A stretch of DNA of 11,175 nucleotides. Source: Methanoregula sp. Lineage in GTDB: Archaea; Halobacteriota; Methanomicrobia; Methanomicrobiales; Methanospirillaceae. The stretch lies in NCBI GenBank assembly GCA_003136075.1, contig PNBP01000039.1, positions 1,293-12,467 of the forward strand, written 5' to 3'. The position numbers and the translations under genes are program-made. Below, piece by piece: positions 5,860-11,175 of the stretch (its first letter is position 1; each line of letters begins with the position of its first letter). The notes under the pieces were generated by a model. That model saw only the letters and a list, made by a program, of their open reading frames with translations, ran no database searches and was not told the DNA's origin.

Positions 5860-7995
5860 TCAGAGCGCCCGCAGGACCATGATCGTGATGTCGTCATGCT
5901 GCGGCCGTTCTCCTGCAAACGCGGTGATCGCGGCAAGGATCTGTTCCATGATGTCCTGCGCCGGGCGGTGGCGGTTCTCCATGATAACCTTAAGCAGCCG
6001 CTCTTCACCAAACTCCTTGTCGTTGGTGTTGAACGCTTCGGTGACGCCATCCGTGTAGAACACCAGCACATCGCTGGGTTTCAAGTCGACCTTAACAGAC
6101 TGAAGTTCTACATCGTCAATCACGCCGAGCGCGATCCCCTTTGCCTTCAGCAGCATGACATCGGATGATGTCCCATGCAGGAGCAGGGGCGGGTTGTGCC
6201 CGGCATTGACATAGTGGAGGGTCATTGCCCGGGAATCGAGGATCGCGTAGAAGAGCGTGACGAACATGCTCGTCTTTGAATCCTCGCAGATCAACTGGTT
6301 CGCATGCCCGATCGCCGCTGCCGGGTCCGCGTTTGCCATCGTGCTTGCCCGGATGAGCGTGCGGGAGAGCGCCATGAACAGTGCCGCCGGAACACCCTTG
6401 CCGGATACATCCGCAATCACCAGTCCCCACCGGTCTTTTGCAATCGGGATAAAATCATAGAAGTCTCCCCCGACTTCAAGTGCGGGAATGTTCTTTGCGA
6501 CAAGTTCGATCCCGGCAATTTCCGGCGCGGAATCCGGGAGGAAACTCTGCTGGATGCCTTTTGCAATCTCAAGTTCTTTTGCAAACCGCTCTTTTTCCGC
6601 CGTTGTCCGCTGGAGTTCGTCAATGTGGTCCTTGAGATCAGCGGCCATCTTGTTGAATGAATGGGCAAGATCCTCAAACTCGTCGCCGGTTGCAATCAGG
6701 ACACGGTGTTCAAGATCCCCGGCCCCGATTGCTTCCGAACCGCGCCGGAGTTCTTCAACCGGGCGGGTGATGATCTGGGCAAACAGGACTGATAGGATTG
6801 TTACCACGATAAAGAGGATGCCAAAAAGCGCGAAGAACAGGTTTTTTGCCGCGTTCATCTGCTGGTTCAGGTGGCTCCCCGTTTCTCCGGTAGCAGCCAC
6901 AATCTGGGCACGTGTCTGCTCCGCCGGGGCAATCACATCATCGACCGGCATCACGATGGCAAGCGACCAGTTCACGCTTTTTAAGGGTGCAAACGCGATG
7001 TATTTCTCTTCACCGCCTAAAAATACCCGTGCTGTCCCGTTCTTTCCTGCAACCATGTCCCGGGCAACGCTGCTGAGGGCCGCATTGTCGCTGTCTAGCA
7101 GGTTTTCCGCGGTAAATGATTCATCCCATTTCTTGTCGCCGGATGATATGCCGGGGCGGGAGATGACGTTTCCCTGGCTGTCAAGCAGGAGAGCATAGCC
7201 CCGGTCGCTGACCTGCGTATTGATAATCTGCTGGTTGATCGTCTCAAGAGTCACATCGGTGCCCACTACCCATGTCCACCCGTGATTATCCATCCCGAGC
7301 GGCCGCGAACAGGTAACCATGAGCCCTTTTCCGCTGGCATCGATATACGGGTCAGACCAGGTCAGATGACCGTTCCGTTGTGCATGAAGGTACCAGTCCC
7401 GGGTCCTCGGGTCATACGAGGAGGGGACACTGTTGACCCACGGGGTGACCCAGAGGATGCCGGAACCGGTACCGATATAGATCTGGGTGAGATGGGTATC
7501 GGATGCCAGCAGAGGCTGCATGAGGTCGTCGATTTGGGAAAGTGTGGATAATTCATCCCGGACGGATGGTGCGGTAACCCCCGGCGCAAGGATGTAGACC
7601 GATGCATTTTTTGGATCGGGTGGCTGTTCGTTCTGGGAATACAGCGTTTGGGATGTAAGCGGGGCGGGGCGCTGGCGCACGGTGTCAGCATAGCCAACAA
7701 GGGTATCCATCTCTGAACCCACCTGCTCGAAAACGACGTTGCTGATATCGGCCTGGTCCGTTGCAAGGCGCAACAACGATGATTCCGCATTGGTTTCCAG
7801 TGCCGTGGTGCTTTCGGATACTGCCCGGGTACCCAGCTGGCCGCTGCTGCTGACGGCATACGAGCCCATATCGCTCATGGTCGAGAACGCCGCATAGCCG
7901 ACAATGCCAAGAGCCACCATCAATATCGATAAAAAAACCACTAGGATCTTTGCCTTGACGGTCATCCGCTGCCAGCCGCGTGTTCCACTCATCAT
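5860..7995 (-). CDS. Membrane sensor serine phosphatase: Cache - HAMP - SpoIIE/PP2C
   Basis: A 711-residue membrane receptor with an output phosphatase. A first membrane helix (about 15-37) is followed by an extracytoplasmic region (about 38-380) containing a double-Cache sensor, recognisable by YDPRTRDWYLHAQ (194-206) and WSDPYIDASGKGLM (213-226), then a second helix (385-407). HAMP follows (about 405-458), a coiled linker (458-482), and a SpoIIE-type PP2C domain (about 490-711). The metal-binding acidic residues are present: D511 and D514 in GGDFYDF, D529 in IADVSGKG, D649 in FYTDGVTEA, and D701-D702 in QHDDITIMV. It should dephosphorylate a protein on Ser/Thr in response to a small external ligand; in bacteria such enzymes act on STAS anti-anti-sigma factors. 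The start is chosen at the ATG pair 7995/7992. ATG 7965 is also possible, and an upstream open extension to 8055 looks non-coding. Possible TATA boxes lie at 8056-8065 and 8098-8106. Confidence 0.92.
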   Translation of the reverse strand: MMSGTRGWQRMTVKAKILVVFLSILMVALGIVGYAAFSTMSDMGSYAVSSSGQLGTRAVSESTTALETNAESSLLRLATDQADISNVVFEQVGSEMDTLVGYADTVRQRPAPLTSQTLYSQNEQPPDPKNASVYILAPGVTAPSVRDELSTLSQIDDLMQPLLASDTHLTQIYIGTGSGILWVTPWVNSVPSSYDPRTRDWYLHAQRNGHLTWSDPYIDASGKGLMVTCSRPLGMDNHGWTWVVGTDVTLETINQQIINTQVSDRGYALLLDSQGNVISRPGISSGDKKWDESFTAENLLDSDNAALSSVARDMVAGKNGTARVFLGGEEKYIAFAPLKSVNWSLAIVMPVDDVIAPAEQTRAQIVAATGETGSHLNQQMNAAKNLFFALFGILFIVVTILSVLFAQIITRPVEELRRGSEAIGAGDLEHRVLIATGDEFEDLAHSFNKMAADLKDHIDELQRTTAEKERFAKELEIAKGIQQSFLPDSAPEIAGIELVAKNIPALEVGGDFYDFIPIAKDRWGLVIADVSGKGVPAALFMALSRTLIRASTMANADPAAAIGHANQLICEDSKTSMFVTLFYAILDSRAMTLHYVNAGHNPPLLLHGTSSDVMLLKAKGIALGVIDDVELQSVKVDLKPSDVLVFYTDGVTEAFNTNDKEFGEERLLKVIMENRHRPAQDIMEQILAAITAFAGERPQHDDITIMVLRAL

Positions 7996-8055
7996 GGCAC
8001 AATAGGATGGAAAAAGAGAAAATGGTGTTGTTTTTGCCGCGTTCTTACACGGCAC

Positions 8056-8065
8056 ATTTTTTATT
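8056..8065 (-). promoter_or_regulatory. Possible TATA box of the sensor phosphatase gene
   Basis: AATAAAAAAT on the minus strand would start transcription near 8033, giving a leader of about 38 nt to the ATG at 7995. A second AT-rich element (AAAATATA, 8098-8106) is an alternative. No ribosome site is visible. Read-through from the upstream membrane gene is also possible because no T tract follows that gene. Confidence 0.3.
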
Positions 8066-8117
8066 GTCCGTCAACACGGGTGGACACCGTTACCGGGTAT
8101 ATTTTTTTTGTAACGCA

Positions 8118-8972
8118 TCAGATGTTGCCCGGGCCAAACCTCTGGGATGCTGCGGGGGCAAATGCTCCTTCCACCATCTCGCGGTTAAAGGCTGAGGGGA
8201 CCTGGCCGGTCTTTGCATACGTGTATAATGCGACGACAAAGATGCCCTGCATCGCCGACGCGAGAATTGCAAGGATTGCCACAAGGACGATGAAGAGGGC
8301 AAGTGCGGCAAAGAAGACCATGCTGTTACCAAGGAGCATGGTAGCAAAGAGAAGGACAAGCCCGACGATACCTACGGCAACAAAGATCAGGGTAATGGAA
8401 AACGTCCCGACAACGGTTTCGCCCCAGGTCTTTTTAAATAGGGTAAGGGACTCTTTCATCGACCCAAACACGCTTTTCTCTTCAAAGACGAGCACGGGAA
8501 CAACAAACATCGTCACAAGGCTCCAGACGCCTCCGACAATTCCCGCGGCAACCTGTCCAAGGAACCCGGCACGGTCTTCGATCATGTGGAGGACGAGGCC
8601 AACGGTTGCAGCGATGACTGCCCATGCAAAAATGGACCCGATGCGGTGCGCTGCTGCGGATAACCCTTCCGTGACGGTCATACTCTTTTCGTGGAGCTTC
8701 GCGTTGACACAACTGATCAGGCCGACGTTGAAAAATATGACGACAAAGTAGCTGACCACATAAAACAGGAACAAGAAGATGATCCCGGATACCGAGTTGG
8801 TCGCTAACGAGAACGCACCGTTTGAGAAGATTACCGGCAGGATAAAGGTGGCAATTACGAGCAGGGTGATGATACCGGACAATACCGGAAATGCGAGGAG
8901 TTTTTTATCCTCCATCAGAATTTTCCAGCTTGCCCTGACAAGTTCGAAACTACGTGAAATTCGTTCAAACAT
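8118..8972 (-). CDS. Six-helix membrane protein, DUF6159 family
   Basis: A 284-residue integral membrane protein of unknown function. The N-terminal cytoplasmic stretch FERISRSFELVRASWKILMEDK matches the conserved opening of DUF6159 proteins. Predicted membrane segments lie at about 25-49, 62-88, 112-131, 138-162, 187-214 and 217-252; the last is long and may be two segments. A short amphipathic stretch (166-184, SVFGSMKESLTLFKKTWGE) lies between helices four and five, as in related membrane families. The C-terminal tail is about 30 residues, basic to neutral and Pro/Gly-rich. The start is the ATG at 8972. No ribosome site is seen; a TATA-like element (GATAAAATC, 9022-9030) would give a leader of about 27 nt. 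The phosphatase gene follows on the same strand after 122 nt without a T tract, so the two may be co-transcribed. Confidence 0.82.
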   Translation of the reverse strand: MFERISRSFELVRASWKILMEDKKLLAFPVLSGIITLLVIATFILPVIFSNGAFSLATNSVSGIIFLFLFYVVSYFVVIFFNVGLISCVNAKLHEKSMTVTEGLSAAAHRIGSIFAWAVIAATVGLVLHMIEDRAGFLGQVAAGIVGGVWSLVTMFVVPVLVFEEKSVFGSMKESLTLFKKTWGETVVGTFSITLIFVAVGIVGLVLLFATMLLGNSMVFFAALALFIVLVAILAILASAMQGIFVVALYTYAKTGQVPSAFNREMVEGAFAPAASQRFGPGNI

Positions 8973-9021
8973 ATGGTTCTAGTTTGGCAGTGTGGCGAGA
9001 TGAATGTTTTTCGCGGGGGTT

Positions 9022-9030
9022 GATTTTATC
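9022..9030 (-). promoter_or_regulatory. TATA-like element of the DUF6159 gene
   Basis: GATAAAATC on the minus strand, centred about 54 nt before the ATG at 8972. It predicts transcription from near 8999 with a short leader that shows no Shine-Dalgarno motif. Confidence 0.35.
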
Positions 9031-9148
9031 ATGAAAAATGATGTTTTTGGCTCTGGTGAAACCCTACAGATAATCATGCAGTCGATCCTCTGCCGCTTAT
9101 GCATCACCCGATAGTTTACAATAATTATCAAAAATGTGATAAAAAAAA

Positions 9149-9231
9149 CCTCATCAAAATGGGGGGTCAGGGGGATGCTCCACTTGGGATACCTCCCCCT
9201 TTCTTGGGAGAGAGGGGGTCACCCTCCTCAT
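9149..9231. repeat. G-rich intergenic element with alternative hairpins, flanked by CCTCAT copies and A8 tracts
   Basis: Within the gene-free gap 8973-9449, this 83-nt block has runs of G6 (9161-9166), G5 (9170-9174), C5 (9195-9199) and G5 (9214-9218). C5 can pair with either G5. The 3' choice gives a 10-bp hairpin (9195-9204 with 9209-9218, loop TGGG). Its one irregular pair is G·U when read from + but A-C from minus, so a + strand RNA would fold better. The 5' choice gives a 6-bp stem. CCTCAT occurs at both edges (9149-9154, 9226-9231), and A8 tracts lie just outside (9141-9148, 9237-9244). The minus strand also contains a 25-codon open frame (9230 down to 9153) that is probably incidental. 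It may be a dispersed intergenic repeat, a small RNA or a terminator region. Confidence 0.4.
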
Positions 9232-9337
9232 TATTTAAAAAAAACTCATTGAATGACGGGGAAAAGAGGTTTTAAACAGAGCCTTTTCAATAAAATCTTG
9301 TGATTTTCGTCAGGACGCATATACATTCATTTCAAAT

Positions 9338-9370
9338 CGCCGCGGGGGCGTCCCACCGGGGGCGGCGGCG
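9338..9370. repeat. Short GC-rich block with inverted and direct repeats
   Basis: A 33-nt block of nearly pure G+C in otherwise AT-rich intergenic DNA. CGCCGC (9338-9343) is complementary to GCGGCG (9362-9367 or 9365-9370), and GGGGGCG occurs twice (9344-9350, 9358-9364). It may form a hairpin about 80 nt beyond the hydrolase stop on the minus strand. No function is assigned. Confidence 0.35.
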
Positions 9371-9408
9371 TTCATCGTAACAGGGGATATGAGAGCATCC
9401 AATACCGG

Positions 9409-9421
9409 AAAAAAGGAAAAA
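9409..9421 (-). terminator. T-rich terminator of the alpha/beta hydrolase gene
   Basis: A6 and A5 runs on + read as two close T tracts on the minus strand, starting about 29 nt past the TAA stop of the hydrolase. The rest of the gap 8973-9449 contains the G-rich element, the GC-rich block, the DUF6159 promoter candidate and no gene. Confidence 0.5.
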
Positions 9422-9449
9422 CAAAATCAATATCGCAATAGAGGCAGAG

Positions 9450-10343
9450 TTACCGGCTGAACACTTCCTGGACAAATGCCCCAATCTCATCAACTGCTTC
9501 CTTTGCCTCGGGAATCTGTTCACCAAATATCTGCCAGCAGTGGAACATACCTTCCCAGACTTCATACCGGGTCTGAACACCCGCCCACTTTGCCTTTTTG
9601 ACAAATGCCGAGATATCATCGAACATGAGTTCATCCGAACCGGCCTGGATATAGAGCGGGGGCAGGTGGGAAAGGGATGCATAGAGCGGGGAAACCGAGG
9701 GATCGCTCAGGTTCTGGCCCGAAAGATACATCGTTTTAATCGCATCGAGCCGTGCATTCGTGAACCAGTCGCAATCGTTATGCGGTACAACAGATGCACC
9801 GGAGAATTGCATATCAACTGCTGGCGACATGCAGACTGCTGCTGGTGGCATGGGCTGGTGCTGATCCCGGAGGGCGAGCAGGAGTTCAAGGACCAGTGTG
9901 CCTCCCGCAGAGATACCTACCGGGATAATCCGGTGTGGTGGTGTTCCGTGGGATACCAGGTACTGGTATGCCATAAGTGCGTCTTCTGATGCCGCAGGGA
10001 AGGGATGTTCCGGTGCAAGCCGGTAATCAACGGAAAATATCTTTGCGTTTGCTGCCCGCGCGATACGCGCTATAAGCCCGAGATGATCTTCAGTCGATCC
10101 GACGGAAAAACCACCGCTGTGAAAGAATAACAGGGTATCATCGGTCTGAATTTCTGGTATGGTACACCAGAAACCCTGTACGCCGTTTCCTATCTCTACT
10201 GGTTCAACTGCTGGCAGTTTATCCGTCTGGAACTCTAAATAGAACGCCGAAAATTCCCTGCGCGCCACCGGGATCGGTTTTTTCGGGTCTGGAAGGTAAG
10301 ATTTGAGAATGGTGAGGAAATCCTCCGGTTGTTTACGGATCAT
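9450..10343 (-). CDS. Alpha/beta hydrolase (hormone-sensitive lipase type esterase)
   Basis: A 297-residue cytosolic carboxylic-ester hydrolase of the alpha/beta hydrolase-3 (HSL-like) family. The oxyanion-hole motif is HSGGF (75-79), a variant of HGGGF. YRLAPEHPFPA (107-117) is the strongest family signature. The nucleophile elbow is GISAGG with Ser145, where most members have GDSAGG. The acid is Asp237 in GSDEL, and the catalytic histidine is His268 in GMFHCW, so the triad is complete. No signal peptide or membrane segment. The start ATG at 10343 is preferred over an in-frame GTG at 10409: a TATA-like CTTTATCAC lies about 29 nt before it, predicting a leaderless mRNA, and the protein then has the family's usual length. 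The natural substrate is unknown; short-chain esters are typical for the family. It ends in T tracts and stands alone. Confidence 0.9.
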   Translation of the reverse strand: MIRKQPEDFLTILKSYLPDPKKPIPVARREFSAFYLEFQTDKLPAVEPVEIGNGVQGFWCTIPEIQTDDTLLFFHSGGFSVGSTEDHLGLIARIARAANAKIFSVDYRLAPEHPFPAASEDALMAYQYLVSHGTPPHRIIPVGISAGGTLVLELLLALRDQHQPMPPAAVCMSPAVDMQFSGASVVPHNDCDWFTNARLDAIKTMYLSGQNLSDPSVSPLYASLSHLPPLYIQAGSDELMFDDISAFVKKAKWAGVQTRYEVWEGMFHCWQIFGEQIPEAKEAVDEIGAFVQEVFSR

Positions 10344-10367
10344 TATCTTTGGATATAGTGGAGGTAT

Positions 10368-10376
10368 GTGATAAAG
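10368..10376 (-). promoter_or_regulatory. TATA-like element of the hydrolase gene
   Basis: CTTTATCAC on the minus strand is centred about 29 nt before the ATG at 10343, placing the transcription start next to the start codon. It supports that start over the GTG at 10409. Confidence 0.45.
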
Positions 10377-10545
10377 GAAGGGGGTGAAAACAGCCAGACA
10401 ACCGTCCACAATAGGTTGGTTTGCATGGATAAATCCGGATTCTGACAGACAAGATAATAACGGGACTGACTAGACTCACCCCCCATTGAACACTTCTCAG
10501 TTTTTAGGAGGGCAAACAGGTGAGTGGATTTTTCCAACATTTGAG

Positions 10546-10569
10546 AGTATGAATGAAATAGTTCATACT
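10546..10569. promoter_or_regulatory. Inverted repeat AGTATGAA - 8 nt - TTCATACT, candidate operator
   Basis: A perfect 8-bp inverted repeat (10546-10553 and 10562-10569) with an 8-nt spacer, in the 340-nt divergent gap 10344-10683. Its inner half-site TATGAA recurs in a second inverted pair nearer the SatD-like gene. The shape and size suit a dimeric regulator. Confidence 0.45.
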
Positions 10570-10600
10570 AATATTAAGCAGTGCTGTTCGGAAAATTCTT

Positions 10601-10651
10601 TTATGAATTATAATACTTATAATGAATAGATATAAATAAAATTATTCATAA
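10601..10651. promoter_or_regulatory. Inverted repeat TTATGAAT / ATTCATAA bracketing the promoter
   Basis: Perfect 8-bp arms at 10601-10608 and 10644-10651 share the TATGAA core of the upstream inverted repeat. The likely TATA box (10630-10638) lies between the arms. Nested within is a third inverted repeat, ATTATAA-TAC-TTATAAT (10607-10623). Binding here would block promoter access. The DNA is very AT-rich, so part of this symmetry could be chance. Confidence 0.4.
10630..10638 (+). promoter_or_regulatory. TATA box of the SatD-like gene
   Basis: ATATAAATA, centred near 10634, is a good archaeal TATA match. Transcription would begin near 10660, leaving a leader of about 23 nt before the ATG at 10684. 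CAGGA at 10662-10666 is too far from the ATG to be a convincing ribosome site. Confidence 0.55.
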
Positions 10652-10683
10652 TTTTTAATCGCAGGATCAAATTCTGGCATACG

Positions 10684-11175
10684 ATGACACGAAACCACTA
10701 TGCAGTTCTCACCGGAGAACTTATCCAATCACCGGAGCTGCTGCAATCAGATACTTCCAATATCCATGCATTTATTAACACCAGCCTTGAACATAGCGGG
10801 AAAAACTATTCTCACCCATTCATTCTGCTCCAAAAAGATCGATTTCTCGGCGTTACTTCACATCCGGAAACCGTATTGCGGGACGCCATACTATTCCGAC
10901 TGAAAATTATCGCCAGCCCCTATTCAGGAAAGAAGAGTGAACGAGTGGATGCCCGGATCACGATTGGTATTGGCACGGTCGATGAATTTTTTTCGGGGGA
11001 CGATATCGGAGGGAGCAGGGGGGAGGCATTCCAGAATGCCCGTCACGCATCAGATCCCACAGACCAAAACACCGCCGGACTGGTAATTACAACGCCATGG
11101 CCTGAACTCAATTCACTTTTTGACATAGAATGCCGGACAATTGATACTCTGGTGGGGAATTATACAAAAAAACAG
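10684..11175 (+). CDS. SatD-like protein, N-terminal part (3' truncated by the window)
   Basis: The open frame starts at the ATG at 10684 and runs 164 codons to the window edge without a stop. Family features seen in order are a first strand YAVLTGELIQS (6-16), equivalent to the usual ITGDIIxSR; a segment QKDRFLGV (50-57) at the place of the GDxFQ motif; DARITIGIGTV (89-99); and GSRGEAFQNAR (110-120). The end (RTIDTLVGNYTKKQ) matches the lead into the winged-helix DNA-binding domain that usually closes SatD proteins, so that domain probably lies beyond the edge. SatD was named from the Streptococcus mutans sat locus, and its biochemical role is not settled. The first motif has Glu12 where Asp is usual. 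The promoter region carries repeated TATGAA inverted repeats, so autoregulation is an attractive inference. The ATG start is supported by family alignment from residue 6. Confidence 0.72.
   Translation, partial: MTRNHYAVLTGELIQSPELLQSDTSNIHAFINTSLEHSGKNYSHPFILLQKDRFLGVTSHPETVLRDAILFRLKIIASPYSGKKSERVDARITIGIGTVDEFFSGDDIGGSRGEAFQNARHASDPTDQNTAGLVITTPWPELNSLFDIECRTIDTLVGNYTKKQ

Noticed and set aside
6488..7198. A + strand frame of 236 codons opposite the sensor phosphatase
   Set aside because: It lies antisense to the linker, HAMP and Cache coding region, is Ser/Arg/Ala-rich, and shows no motif, promoter or ribosome site.
7996..8055. N-terminal extension of the sensor phosphatase to 8055
   Set aside because: The added 20 residues precede the basic segment and first membrane helix, do not resemble a receptor N-terminus, and overlap the best promoter candidate.
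8080..8751. A + strand frame of 223 codons opposite the DUF6159 gene
   Set aside because: It is Thr/Ala/Arg-rich low-complexity sequence antisense to a clear six-helix membrane protein.
9161..9218. G-quadruplex from the G6, G5, G3, G3 and G5 runs
   Set aside because: Several loops are too long (11 and 17 nt), and the intervening C5 run favours hairpins.
9153..9230. A 25-codon minus-strand frame inside the G-rich element
   Set aside because: It is Pro-rich and lies in a hairpin-forming block with no ribosome site; more likely incidental to the structured element than a gene.
9540..9989. A + strand frame of 149 codons opposite the hydrolase
   Set aside because: The minus strand encodes the full catalytic triad over the same bases, and this frame has no recognisable features.
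10410..10540. Small minus-strand frames and a 7-bp inverted repeat (ACTCACC at 10474-10480, GGTGAGT at 10519-10525) upstream of the hydrolase
   Set aside because: The frames lack ribosome sites and coding character. The inverted repeat has a 38-nt spacer and no link to a promoter, so chance is likely.
1..11175. CRISPR array, tRNA or rRNA genes, insertion sequence or integration site
   Set aside because: No regularly spaced repeats, no cloverleaf-like tRNA sequence, no rRNA-like segment and no transposase or integrase frame was seen on either strand.

Overview
The window looks like chromosomal DNA of a methanogenic archaeon, most likely Methanomicrobiales (Methanoregula-like). This is inferred from gene families and signals, not proven. 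Several genes have TATA-like boxes about 25-30 nt before the start codon with no Shine-Dalgarno site, as in leaderless archaeal transcripts. Many genes end at oligo-T tracts. The families fit too: iron-sulfur flavoproteins of the Methanosarcina Isf type, a lipoprotein with a Thr/Pro/Ala-rich linker, a membrane-anchored relative of archaeal Holliday junction resolvases, and a DUF6159-type membrane protein. No rRNA, tRNA, transposase, integrase or CRISPR array was seen.

Layout. Positions 1-111 hold the end of an unidentified + strand gene. It converges on a minus-strand Isf-type flavoprotein (125-700), which is divergent from a DEAD-box RNA helicase with a DbpA-type C-terminal RNA-binding domain (871-2469). 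A small lipoprotein follows (2547-3038). It converges on a second CxxCxxC flavodoxin-fold protein that carries an extra N-terminal domain of about 100 residues (3134-4027, minus). Next, on the minus strand, come a 60-residue two-helix membrane protein with its own promoter, ribosome binding site and terminator (4169-4351) and a membrane-anchored PD-(D/E)XK nuclease-like protein (4465-4920). A CxxCxxCC (YkgJ-type) protein on + (5110-5826) converges on a large sensor phosphatase (Cache-HAMP-SpoIIE/PP2C, 5860-7995, minus). Upstream of the phosphatase, on the same strand, lies a six-helix DUF6159-type membrane protein (8118-8972).

Positions 8973-9449 hold no gene. They contain a G-rich segment with mutually exclusive hairpins and a separate short GC-rich block. 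An alpha/beta hydrolase of the hormone-sensitive lipase type follows (9450-10343, minus). A very AT-rich region with several TATGAA/TTCATA inverted repeats then leads into a SatD-like gene that runs off the end of the window (10684-11175).

The genes are mostly short, independently transcribed units, not one pathway. The plausible groupings are the DUF6159 protein with the phosphatase (same strand, no terminator seen between them) and the nuclease-like protein with the small membrane protein (same strand, but with a separate promoter). No obviously new multi-gene system is visible. The best leads are the putative operators before the SatD-like gene, the structured intergenic element at 9149-9231, and the unrecognised N-terminal domain of the second flavoprotein.
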